Positions 26,801 to 34,278 of a stretch of 59,866 bases of DNA are shown piece by piece. The DNA comes from Bacteroidia bacterium (GTDB lineage Bacteria; Bacteroidota; Bacteroidia; 2-12-FULL-35-15), in the NCBI GenBank assembly GCA_016786925.1, contig JAEUTU010000093.1:1-59866 (forward strand), written 5' to 3'. The notes below the pieces were generated by a model. The model saw only the letters and a program-made list of their open reading frames with translations. It was not told where the DNA came from and did no database searches. The translations under genes were made by a program, and so were the position numbers. How positions within the stretch are numbered: position 1 is the first letter of the stretch; each line of letters opens with the position of its first letter.

Positions 26801-28241
26801 GATCCGGATTCAATTGTTGGTTCAAAGAGATAAAGCCTAAGCGACTATTAAATGTATATTCTGAAGGTTGTAATTTACGTGCATTATACTTTTCAAAGTT
26901 TACCGTTTGCTGCAACGTGTTTCCAGGATTACCTAAAATAGTTGGAACAGAAGTGGTAATATCACGTACACCTGAAAGCGCCACCATGTTCCCATAAAGA
27001 TTATTCTGAGCATTGTAAGGGTAAACATCCGGCTGTTGATCCAATACAAAGGATTGCTGATTTGGAGGAATATGATAATTCGGAGCAGCGCCTACATCTT
27101 CCGCTAATTCAGAAAAAGCTACTACATCCCTCACATCAGTTGTGGAATTGTTCGTATTAGAAACCCATACCTCCAAACGAGTAATGCTGATCCCGGAATT
27201 AATAAAAGGCAAACCAGCCAACGCAGTGTTGTATTGATCGCGAAAATATTGAGCAAGAAAATAGTGTTTATTGGCTTCATAGGCATCGCCATTTACTTCA
27301 TAGCGACTCACCTGTGCACCACCCGTTACTTCCACCTCCGATTTTTTACCCTTTTGTTGAGAAACAATTCCGGTTACTGTTAAACGGCCGAATTGCAATT
27401 GAGTCTTCACCCCGAATAATGTTTGACTACCCGTGATCAAAGATCCTGTTAAAGGCATACTCACGTTACCCGCTTCGATCTTTTTAATGATCTCATCTTC
27501 ATAACCCGTGTATTCCAACTTCATTTGATTTTCAAAATCGAATGTAGCTTCGGTATTGTAACTGGTAGTTAATTTTAATTTATCTCCGATCTTCCCGATC
27601 ACATTCAACTGGATCTTCATATCGAAATCGAATGTATTGATCTTGCGTTGACGTTCAGGCAAAGCAGGATTATCTGTTTTCGTTCCCTTGTAAGCAAAGA
27701 TCAATTCCGCAGAACCGTTTGGCCGGATATCAACGGTATTGCCACCGAAGATCCTGTCGAAGATCTCACCACCAACAACTAATTTGGGGATGGTCGTACT
27801 GCTCTGATTGTTTTGTGTTTCGGCATGAGAACGTGAGTTCCAGTATTTCTTTACCTGTTTTTTAAACTGATAATCCTGATATTCCTCACTCTCCATATAG
27901 GTAGGCGGACGATAATTCATCCCTCCCATCGTTTGATTGATATTGTAATTTCCGGTTGTAGGATCATACTCTACGTTGGTAGAGATATTCGATGGATTAT
28001 TTAACATCAAACCACCACCATTCGGATAGTTCAATGGGTCACCGGTTGATTGATCCTGAAAACCATAAGGAAGATTAATAGGAGGAGTTTCCGGAGTGTC
28101 AACTGCCATGGAAGTGTTAAAATCAATAACACGTTGAGCATGATTGTAGGTGCTCAATTTTGCATCAGTTGAAACAATAACTGATAGCAAAGAAATGGAA
28201 ACACCCGCAATTGCTGTATATTTTATTATTGACTTACTCAC
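20877..28241 (-). CDS. sprA: T9SS outer-membrane translocon SprA
   Basis: A 2454-residue protein, the giant single-chain beta-barrel through which T9SS cargo crosses the outer membrane; also called cell surface protein SprA (Sov in Porphyromonas) and required for gliding. Seen: an N-terminal export signal (IAGVSISLLSVIVSTDAK), an N-terminal segment with NPSNISTNVEYDPTTGNYNI, the characteristic YVDDFEGSQSAIDIRSPFAW near residue 855, and repeated barrel-strand patterns to the end. The C-terminal residues (NAGLSLRLMLSN) form a final strand. The length matches the family (about 2400). It starts 15 bases after ruvA. It explains how the many sorting-domain proteins in this window leave the cell. 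Confidence 0.95.
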   Translation of the reverse strand: MSKSIIKYTAIAGVSISLLSVIVSTDAKLSTYNHAQRVIDFNTSMAVDTPETPPINLPYGFQDQSTGDPLNYPNGGGLMLNNPSNISTNVEYDPTTGNYNINQTMGGMNYRPPTYMESEEYQDYQFKKQVKKYWNSRSHAETQNNQSSTTIPKLVVGGEIFDRIFGGNTVDIRPNGSAELIFAYKGTKTDNPALPERQRKINTFDFDMKIQLNVIGKIGDKLKLTTSYNTEATFDFENQMKLEYTGYEDEIIKKIEAGNVSMPLTGSLITGSQTLFGVKTQLQFGRLTVTGIVSQQKGKKSEVEVTGGAQVSRYEVNGDAYEANKHYFLAQYFRDQYNTALAGLPFINSGISITRLEVWVSNTNNSTTDVRDVVAFSELAEDVGAAPNYHIPPNQQSFVLDQQPDVYPYNAQNNLYGNMVALSGVRDITTSVPTILGNPGNTLQQTVNFEKYNARKLQPSEYTFNSRLGFISLNQQLNPDQILSVAYEYTLNGQLYKVGELSTDGINAPQALYLKLLKTSVPVPAYYDAVAGQRLQSPLWDLMMKNVYSIGSYQINPKDFKFDVFYTNAQTGTDINYLPVTDCQTGIKGKTLIQVLSLDRLNQQNDQSPDGVFDFIDGVTINANNGRVIFPVVEPFGSYLESKFSSCNPTEYNTYVFSQLYDSTKTNAQQFPNLNRFKIKGQYQSSSSSEISLGAPNVPQGSVTVTAGGQPLIENQDYTVDYTLGRVRIINEGILNSGTPIKISLESNALFAIQAKTLMGAHLDYRINKDFNIGGTVINLTERPVTKKVNQGDEPVSNTIWGLDGNYKTEAPFLTRLIDKLPLLETKEMSSITAAGEFAYLVPGHSKAVGKNGNSYVDDFEGSQSAIDIRSPFAWTIASTPQGQAIFPEASLDSLQPGFNRAKLAWYNIDPLFLRQTNGLTPGGITNADMSNHFTREVLETEVFPNKQPPTGQATNIATFDLAYYPSERGQYNYDAQGVPGVSAGLAPDGSLNNPASRWGGIMRSISTNDFEAANIEYIQFWMMDPFNSDNPSSSWNSSGDLYFNIGNISEDILTDGYKSAENGLSTPQHPSTTVNTEWGNVPVYQPLVNAFNNENSERPLQDIGLDGLNSTDESTFFSEYLTNVQAVPGITAAAISAIGADPSADDFHYFRGSDFDNLGLKTLERYKKYNGMENNSRTTEQSPESYPTSATTLPNVEDINRDNNLSTVESYYQYHISLKPSDFAAGVGNNYITDIYATNAQNVKDGTTKPIKWYQFKIPIRSNQVERIGGIENYQSIRFIRMFFKNVDKPIVLRFARLELIRGEWRKYGFDLLQPGLYVPNDDANTQFDIAAVNIEENGSRQPINYVLPPGIDREINAGTANLVQLNEQALSLTVCNLEDGKSRAAFKNTNLDVRSYKKLKMYIHAESSPTGNDPLSNGDLHAFIRLGTDYTDNYYEYEIPLNITPPGFYNGTSTDDQYIVWPEANEMVLEFEKLQAAKQKRNNAIFAGQTTLTTEYNVPDGTRMITIKGNPNLSAVKTLMIGIRNPKKTGPTAEDDGLPKCGIVWVNELRLTDFDEKGGWAATARVTAKLADLGTLSLSGNMYTPGFGTIENKVSERKRETLKQYDIASSLELGKFIPEEANIHIPTYIGYSETFITPQYNPLDPDILLAPALKDQSVPKSVRDSLKYVTQDYTKRQSINFTNVKKDKGKNSKKNHIYDIENWSASYSFNEIYRRNVNIEYNSQINHRGGLMYNYAPQPKNIKPFAKMKIFQSKYFALIKDFNFYPYPNKLGFTTDVQREYSAAKSRNTTGGDIIILPTFNKRFNMTRNYDLKFDLSKNLKLDFTASNLERILEPDGAVTDETRDTLKREFFDRVKTTQYNQQVNINYNVPINKIPLLDFTTASVRYAGTYSWMRSPILNTLTRDAEGNLISAPDTLGNTIQNSRNLQFTGQANMVTLYNKIPYFKKINNKNNKNSSNKGKAASAIKNANNGKTTPADSTKKKNGQYDILEYVARLIMTLKTVNVTYSQTEGTLLPGYARNTQMLGMDEHFSGPTPGFVFGSQADIRQQAIASTLDNDPNNDWLVRTASLNNQYTKNYSTNLNIKANLEPFPDVKIELSALRTKSRNNTEFFRWNNVTNKFETQSPMETGNFSMSFLSYKTSFYKDDKAFIAFLNARSTISTRTAVENPNWNQSVINGYAQGYNETSQEVLIPAFIAAYSGKNPSNVSLDPFPKMPKPNWRLTYDGLSKIEKLKKLFKSVTLSHAYRSSYNVGGYTSNMLFVDPDADGYTAVTEAVSSIANNPNFISKYQINTVTISEQWSPFIKLDFVLNNSLLLNFEYKKDRNISLGLTSKTLTEIIGNELIGGVGYRIREVPMGKLKIKGKPVKSDVNLKADISFRKNETVIRRIVEETSQSTGGTNIISLKISADYVINERINIRFFYDRIMNRPVISTSFPTTNTNAGLSLRLMLSN

Positions 28242-28256
28242 TCTCTTGATTAGATC

Positions 28257-28844
28257 CTATAAATTTTTTAAAGCCGACTTGATCAATTGTTCTACACTTA
28301 ACCCTGCTCCTTCTGTTCTTACAATCTTATCCAGCACCTTATCAGCTGCCGACTTATTGAAGCCTAAAGCCACAAGAGCTGATAACGCTTCTTCTTTCAA
28401 AGTATTGTTTGTGGACACAAAAAAATCGGAAGAAAGTTCTTCTTTGCCCATTTTCCCTTTCAGGTCAACAATGATCCGTTGAGCAGTTTTTTCACCGATC
28501 CCTTTTACACTCTTGATCAGGGCCACATTCCCTGTAGCAATAGCCGTTTGTATTTCAGCTGCTGATAGAGATGATAACATCAACAAAGCGCTTGTGCCCC
28601 CAACACCTGAAACAGATACCAAAAGACGAAACAAGTTGCGTTCAGCAACATCAGCAAAGCCAAAAAAACGGGGCATATCATCACGAACATACAACTGCTC
28701 GGTGTATAATTTACATTTTTCTGACTCCCCAATTTTCGAAAAAGTATTCAACGATATTTGCATGATATAGCCTACACCTCCTGCATCAATAACAGCATAG
28801 GTGGGTGTTTTCTCTACTAATCTCCCTTCAATGTGGTGAATCAT
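28257..28844 (-). CDS. ruvA: Holliday junction DNA helicase subunit RuvA
   Basis: Tetrameric Holliday-junction-binding protein that loads RuvB for branch migration. Domain I is an OB barrel (MIHHIEGRLVEKTPTYAVID), domain II has two helix-hairpin-helix motifs (SVSGVGGTSALLML at about 73-86 and IKSVKGIGEKTAQRIIVDLK at about 107-126), and domain III is the RuvB-contacting three-helix tail (EALSALVALGFNKSAADKVL). At 195 residues it is complete. It lies between maeB (39-base gap) and sprA (15-base gap), all co-directional. Confidence 0.96.
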   Translation of the reverse strand: MIHHIEGRLVEKTPTYAVIDAGGVGYIMQISLNTFSKIGESEKCKLYTEQLYVRDDMPRFFGFADVAERNLFRLLVSVSGVGGTSALLMLSSLSAAEIQTAIATGNVALIKSVKGIGEKTAQRIIVDLKGKMGKEELSSDFFVSTNNTLKEEALSALVALGFNKSAADKVLDKIVRTEGAGLSVEQLIKSALKNL

Positions 28845-28883
28845 GTTTTGTGATTTAAAGACGTGTTTTTCAAATTTGGTTGC

Positions 28884-31154
28884 TTACTTTTTGGATTGAG
28901 CATCAACAACGGCAATAGTAACCATGTTCACGATCTCACGAACAGAGCTTCCCAGCTGAAGAATATGGACCGGCTTTTTCATTCCGATCAATACCGGTCC
29001 GATCGCCTCTGCACCACCCATCTCCTGAATAAGCTTATAGGCAATGTTCCCTGCTGCCAAATTTGGAAAAATAAGGGTATTTACTTTTTTATCTACTAGA
29101 TCAGAGAAAGGAAACTGCTCCTTCAACAGTTCATTATTCAAAGCAAAATTGGCTTGCATTTCACCATCTACAATCATTCCTGGATAATTCTTGTGCAAGA
29201 TCTCTACTGCCTCACGAACTTTATTAGGGATCTCTCCTTCAGAAGAGCCAAAGTTGGAATAAGAAAGCAATGCGATCCGTGGAGTAATATTTAGTTTCTT
29301 AACACTGTTAGCCGTTAAAACAGTAATATCAACCAACTCTTGAACTGTTGGGTTAACGTTCATAGTTGTATCTGCAAAAAAGTAAGGTCCTTGTTTCGTG
29401 TTCATGATGTACATACCAGCCACTCTACTTACACCTTCTTGAACACCAATGATCTGCAATGCAGGTTTAATCGGATCAGAATATTTTCTGGTTAAACCAG
29501 AGATCAATGCGTCTGCAGCCCCTGTTTCAACCATCATGGCACCAAAATGATTTCTTTCCTTCATGATCTTTCTGGCTTCATAAAGGGTAAATCCTCTTCG
29601 TTGACGCTTTTTAAAGAACAGATCACCAAAAGCATAACGTCTGTCCTCTTCCGATTTACTTCTTGGATCAATGATAGGAATATCCCCTAGATCAAGATTG
29701 TTATCGGCAATTAATTTTTTGATCTTCTCCACATCACCCAACAAAATAGGTTTCGCGATTCCTTCATCAGCAACTTGTTGAGCTGCTTTCAAAATTTTAT
29801 AATGATCCGCCTCAGCAAACACAACACGTTTCGGATTCTGTTTTGCTTTGTTGGTAATATTTCTAATCAGCTTGTTGTCTAACCCTAAACGATTGATCAA
29901 CTCTTGCGTGTAGGCTTCCCAGTTGGTGATCTTGTATTGAGCAACACCCGATTCAATTGCCGCTTTTGCAACGGCAGGCGCCACTGTATAGATCAAACGC
30001 GGGTCGATCGGTTTTGGAATAATGTACTCCGGACCAAAAACAATATTCTTTGAATCATAGGCCAAATTAACCGTTTCAGGAACTGGTTCTTTCGCCAAGT
30101 TAGCGATCGCATATACAGCTGCCAACTTCATTGCTTCATTGATCTGTGTTGCTCTAACATCCAGCGCACCACGGAAAATGAACGGAAATCCTAATACGTT
30201 ATTCACTTGATTAGGATGGTCACTTCTACCTGTTGCCATGATGATATCCGGGCGGGCATCTATCGCATCTTTGTATGGGATCTCAGGATCCGGATTAGCA
30301 AGAGCGAAAACGATCGGGCGTTTAGCCATCGACTGGATCATTTTCTGATTTACCACATTTCCTTTCGATAAACCAACAAACACATCTGCATCTTTTATGG
30401 CATCTTCCAGCGTTTTTGCCTTTTTATTTGTAGTAGCAAAAAATTTCTTTTGTTCATCCAGATCATCTCTATCTACGCTCAAAACACCTTTACTATCCAA
30501 CATCGTAATATTTTCCTTCTTTGCTCCAACAGCAATGTATAGCTTTGCACATGAAATAGCAGAAGCTCCTGCTCCATTCACAACGATCTTTACCTTTTCA
30601 ATTTTTTTCTTTGCGATCTCACAAGCATTTAATAAAGCTGCTGCAGATATGATCGCAGTACCATGCTGATCATCATGCATCAATGGAATTTTCAATTCTT
30701 CCTTTAGCCTTCTTTCGATCTCAAAACACTCCGGTGCTTTTATATCCTCTAAATTGATCCCTCCAAAGGTGGGAGATATAGCTTTTACTGTATTTACAAA
30801 GGCATCCACATCGGTTGCATCCACCTCAATATCGAACACATCGATATCGGCAAAGATCTTAAACAACAATCCCTTCCCTTCCATTACCGGCTTTGATGCC
30901 AAAGCACCAATATTCCCCAAACCTAATACAGCGGTTCCGTTTGATATTACCGCTACTAAATTCCCTTTTGCTGTATATCTGTAAGCATCTTCCGGATGCT
31001 TTTCAATTTCCAAACAAGGCTCTGCAACCCCAGGTGAGTATGCCAATGACAAATCGCGCTGTGAGCTATGTGGTTTTGTTGGTATTACTTCAATTTTACC
31101 CGGTCTTCCTTGAGAATGGTAATCTAACGCATCTTGCTTTCTAAACTTAGCCAT
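28884..31154 (-). CDS. maeB: NADP-dependent malic enzyme with phosphotransacetylase-like C domain
   Basis: Oxidative decarboxylation of malate to pyruvate with NADPH production. The N-terminal malic-enzyme half spans residues about 1-420: SLAYSPGVAEPCLEI at about 35-49, HDDQHGTA, the nucleotide loop VVNGAGASAISCAKLY, and FALANPDPEI. The C-terminal half, about 430-756, is a phosphate acetyltransferase-like regulatory domain (RVVFAEADH..., GVQEGVSRVAGMYIMNTKQ, FPNLAAGNIAYKLIQ). The length of 756 is typical of the fused MaeB type; the PTA-like part usually lacks catalysis and senses acetyl-CoA. It is probably the first gene of the maeB-ruvA-sprA run. Confidence 0.95.
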   Translation of the reverse strand: MAKFRKQDALDYHSQGRPGKIEVIPTKPHSSQRDLSLAYSPGVAEPCLEIEKHPEDAYRYTAKGNLVAVISNGTAVLGLGNIGALASKPVMEGKGLLFKIFADIDVFDIEVDATDVDAFVNTVKAISPTFGGINLEDIKAPECFEIERRLKEELKIPLMHDDQHGTAIISAAALLNACEIAKKKIEKVKIVVNGAGASAISCAKLYIAVGAKKENITMLDSKGVLSVDRDDLDEQKKFFATTNKKAKTLEDAIKDADVFVGLSKGNVVNQKMIQSMAKRPIVFALANPDPEIPYKDAIDARPDIIMATGRSDHPNQVNNVLGFPFIFRGALDVRATQINEAMKLAAVYAIANLAKEPVPETVNLAYDSKNIVFGPEYIIPKPIDPRLIYTVAPAVAKAAIESGVAQYKITNWEAYTQELINRLGLDNKLIRNITNKAKQNPKRVVFAEADHYKILKAAQQVADEGIAKPILLGDVEKIKKLIADNNLDLGDIPIIDPRSKSEEDRRYAFGDLFFKKRQRRGFTLYEARKIMKERNHFGAMMVETGAADALISGLTRKYSDPIKPALQIIGVQEGVSRVAGMYIMNTKQGPYFFADTTMNVNPTVQELVDITVLTANSVKKLNITPRIALLSYSNFGSSEGEIPNKVREAVEILHKNYPGMIVDGEMQANFALNNELLKEQFPFSDLVDKKVNTLIFPNLAAGNIAYKLIQEMGGAEAIGPVLIGMKKPVHILQLGSSVREIVNMVTIAVVDAQSKK

Positions 31155-31271
31155 TTATTTCTATTTTTTTTGAATTGCGAATATAACAAATTCTCAATAA
31201 CTGCAAGCTATTGGATATATTTTAATGCTTATAAATTGTGATGTAATTTTTAATTTTTATATTAGCCTCTA

Positions 31272-31961
31272 ATGAAACAAAAGTTAGTTGTTTTTACAGG
31301 TGCAGGAATAAGTGCTGAAAGTGGCATCAGAACCTTCCGTGACAGTAACGGATTGTGGGAAGAATACAATATTAGCGAGGTTGCAACACCACAGGCATGG
31401 GAGAAGAACAAAGCTCTTGTATTGGAATTTTATAACAAAAGACGCAAGCAGATCATTGACGCTCAGCCCAATGATGCTCATAAAGCATTAGTTGAACTGG
31501 AAAAACATTTTGATGTTCAGATCATCACTCAAAACATTGATGACCTGCATGAACGCGCAGGATCGAAAAAAGTACTTCATTTACATGGAGAAATTACCAA
31601 AAGTCGCAGTAGCATTGACCCTTCGCTGATTTATCTTATCAAAGGAGCCGACATAAAACTCGGTGAAAAATGCGAAAAGGGCTCTCAACTCCGGCCGCAC
31701 ATTGTATGGTTTGGTGAAATGGTTCCCATGATGGATCAGGCTTGTTTCCTGGCTGAAAAAGCTGATATTTTTGCTGTCATCGGAACATCAATGGTCGTTT
31801 ATCCTGCTGCGGGACTAATTGAATACACACAGCCTTCTATTCCAAAATATTTGATCGACCCAAGCGATGTAAAAGTGAATGGGATCCAAAACTTAAGAGT
31901 GATCAAAGAAAAAGCCAGCATCGGTGTCCCAATGCTGGCTAAAGAATTATTATCTACTTAA
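31272..31961 (+). CDS. cobB: Sir2-family NAD-dependent deacylase, class III type
   Basis: NAD-dependent lysine deacylase. Seen: the NAD motif GAGISAESGIRTFR at residues 10-23, TQNIDDLHERAG, the catalytic His H105 in LHLHGE, and GTSMVVYPAAGL. The substrate-pocket pair Tyr54-x-x-Arg57 (FYNKRR) is the class III signature that favours succinyl- and malonyl-lysine. The usual zinc-binding Cys pairs are absent: where CxxC is expected there is KSRSSIDPSL, and only isolated Cys remain. The length of 229 is normal for CobB. It is divergent from maeB and tail to tail with a T9SS gene with a two-base gap. Confidence 0.9.
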   Translation: MKQKLVVFTGAGISAESGIRTFRDSNGLWEEYNISEVATPQAWEKNKALVLEFYNKRRKQIIDAQPNDAHKALVELEKHFDVQIITQNIDDLHERAGSKKVLHLHGEITKSRSSIDPSLIYLIKGADIKLGEKCEKGSQLRPHIVWFGEMVPMMDQACFLAEKADIFAVIGTSMVVYPAAGLIEYTQPSIPKYLIDPSDVKVNGIQNLRVIKEKASIGVPMLAKELLST

Positions 31962-31963
31962 TA

Positions 31964-32695
31964 TTATTTAGTACTGATCACCAATTTCTTGGTCACAACA
32001 GCTTTTTCGTCAACTAAGAAAGAGTAGAAATACACCCCTGAAGAAAGGTCGCTTACATTGATCTTTGCTACCCCTTGCTTGTCGTCAATTACCAATTGTT
32101 TCACTTCTTTTCCTAACATGTCAAACAAAACGATCTTTGCAGACTTCGCATATTCATTCACATCATATTTCATAGAAACAAATGAACTTGCCGGGTTAGG
32201 ATACATATTTGAAACAACTGCTGATGCTTGATTTTCATCAATTCCAACAGCAATGTTGAAGTTCAATGTAAATGAAACTGAATCGTTAGGATTGCTAGCA
32301 TCAAAGAATGTAAACTTATAGGTAGAAGTTCCAACCTCTCCATTAGGTGTGTAGTGAGCAATAAATGAAGTATCATTAGTTGTTCCTGCAGCCAACGATA
32401 TACCTAAAGGGGAAAGATCTACGCTTGGATCATAACAAGATGTCCAGCAAAAATCGCCATAGGCTAAGGGTTGAACAGATAAGCGATATCTTTTTACTTT
32501 TACGTTCTTAGCTGTACTTGCCATGTTGTGCACTTCGGCATGATAAGCTACTTGGTTATTCACATCGGCAGTATTCACATTTACTGTTGTTCCACCAATA
32601 TTGTTGCCACCACTATCGTGAAGCATTAAAGACTGTGCTTTTGCGGTTACTAAACCTAAAGCTACTATTGAAAAGGAAAGTAAAATTTTTCTCAT
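31964..32695 (-). CDS. secreted protein with T9SS type A sorting domain
   Basis: 243 residues. It has a signal peptide (MRKILLSFSIVALGLVTAKA, cleavage before QS). The middle, about 25-150, is one beta-sandwich-like region (VNTADVNNQVAYHAEVHNMA, then KNVKVKRYRLS; SSYDPSVDLSPLGISLAAG-type composition) resembling a CARDB or DUF11-type domain, but I do not recognise it firmly. The last 75 residues are a T9SS type A sorting domain starting SNMYPNPASSFVSM and ending KKLVIST K. Function unknown; probably a surface-displayed or released protein. Confidence 0.8.
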   Translation of the reverse strand: MRKILLSFSIVALGLVTAKAQSLMLHDSGGNNIGGTTVNVNTADVNNQVAYHAEVHNMASTAKNVKVKRYRLSVQPLAYGDFCWTSCYDPSVDLSPLGISLAAGTTNDTSFIAHYTPNGEVGTSTYKFTFFDASNPNDSVSFTLNFNIAVGIDENQASAVVSNMYPNPASSFVSMKYDVNEYAKSAKIVLFDMLGKEVKQLVIDDKQGVAKINVSDLSSGVYFYSFLVDEKAVVTKKLVISTK

Positions 32696-32775
32696 ATTTT
32701 CTTATTTAAGGTAATTAACTATACAATTTTAACTCTATTTCTTGTTTTTAGCAAGTATCCTTACGACTATTCTTA

Positions 32776-34209
32776 TCAATCGATCACTATCTTTTTACGC
32801 CCAACTCCCGACTCAGAAACCAACTCAACGACATAAAACCCTTTATTTAAAAGCCCTTTGAGATTAAACTCAAGTAAACCTTCCGCACATTGTTTACTTA
32901 ACAATAATTTGCCTTCAATAGAGTAAATATTGATCTGCAGATCCGGTCTTTGTACGTCAATTTGTACCGAAAAGTTACCATCCGAAGGATTAGGCCATAA
33001 TGTCCAATGATCATCATCCTTTAATTCATTCAGGTTCGAGGTCCCACCATAAACCCCCTCTACATGGATCAAGTAATATTGGTCGTCCGAAAACTCCATA
33101 TCAAAATACTTCCCTGCTATATAATAACCATTGTCCAAAGAAGGAATGATCGCATATCCAATATCTACTCCTTGCGCACCAAATCCTCTTCCCCAGATCA
33201 GATTCCCATTGACATCCGTTTTTATTAAAGCCAGATCCATTGCCTGTCCTCCATTAAATGTATTGGAATAACCCGTCAAAAAATAATCACCTGAGTTGTT
33301 TTGAATTATAGAAAAACAAGCATCGGCACGATTACTATCTCCATAATATTTTTTCCAAACACTTACTCCATTGGTGTCAATTTTTTCAAGAAACATATCA
33401 AAGTATGATCCGGGTGCTATTTCTGTTTCTCCGTAAGAAATGAAATATCCATCATTAGAAAGGTAAATTCCCTGACAACCATTATTGAGTGAATCGCCAT
33501 AAGCATTCTGCCAAATTATGTTTCCGGAGGAATCTAACTTGGTTAACTCCACATCATAACCACCGGCACCGTGACTGCGTGTGTCTGAAGTAAGGATATA
33601 ATTGCCTCCGGGCATTTGCTTGATCATCGATGCATAATCATTATCACTTCCTCCGATAGATCTTGACCACTGATAATTTCCGGAACCATCTATTTTAAGC
33701 ACAAAAGCATTGTTCAAACCGGAGGAGTCTGTTTGGAAACCGGCTGTAATAAAGCCGCCATCTGATGTTTGTTCAATGCATTTTACTGACTCATTCAAAC
33801 TGGTAGCATATTCATATTGCCATATAATTCCACCAAGCGTATCTACCTTATAGATCAGAATATCACTATCTCCGGGAGAAACCAATGCATCGCCAAGAAG
33901 GATCAAATTTCCATCCGAACATTTTGCCAAACTATAACCATTGTTAGCGTTTGCATCGCCAAAATAAGAGGTCCATTCTTCGTTGCCATAACGATCTAAC
34001 TTTATAAGAGAGATGTCTGTATTCCCTAAATTTCCTGAGGCTGAACTTCCCGTCAAAAAAAGGCTCCCTGAATTTAGTTGGACGATAGAACGTGCTATGT
34101 CCTGCATGGATGTCCCAAATGCTGTTTCGAAATACAAATTTTGAGCTTTGAGCGAGAACCCGATCAAAGCATATAAAATAATAAAGCCATAAGAGTAGAA
34201 TACTTTCAC
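32776..34209 (-). CDS. beta-propeller-like repeat protein with T9SS sorting domain
   Basis: 477 residues with a signal peptide (MKVFYSYGFIILYALIGFSL, cleavage after KAQ). Residues 25-385 hold about seven repeats of the form 'LDSxGNxxWxxxxGxxxxDxxxxIxxxxDGxxIxxGxT', for example LDRYGNEEWTSYFGDANANN and LDSSGNIIWQNAYGDSLNNG, which suggest a propeller of SBBP-like blades. The C-terminus is a type A sorting domain (WPNPSDGNFSVQID to GRKKIVID). It lies 81 bases upstream of the previous cargo gene on the same strand. Function unknown. Confidence 0.82.
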   Translation of the reverse strand: MKVFYSYGFIILYALIGFSLKAQNLYFETAFGTSMQDIARSIVQLNSGSLFLTGSSASGNLGNTDISLIKLDRYGNEEWTSYFGDANANNGYSLAKCSDGNLILLGDALVSPGDSDILIYKVDTLGGIIWQYEYATSLNESVKCIEQTSDGGFITAGFQTDSSGLNNAFVLKIDGSGNYQWSRSIGGSDNDYASMIKQMPGGNYILTSDTRSHGAGGYDVELTKLDSSGNIIWQNAYGDSLNNGCQGIYLSNDGYFISYGETEIAPGSYFDMFLEKIDTNGVSVWKKYYGDSNRADACFSIIQNNSGDYFLTGYSNTFNGGQAMDLALIKTDVNGNLIWGRGFGAQGVDIGYAIIPSLDNGYYIAGKYFDMEFSDDQYYLIHVEGVYGGTSNLNELKDDDHWTLWPNPSDGNFSVQIDVQRPDLQINIYSIEGKLLLSKQCAEGLLEFNLKGLLNKGFYVVELVSESGVGRKKIVID

Positions 34210-34278
34210 AGAGCGAATTTGAGTTAAATTAAAAATATTCCATAATTAGTATTTAGCAATCGTTTTAATTATATGTGC

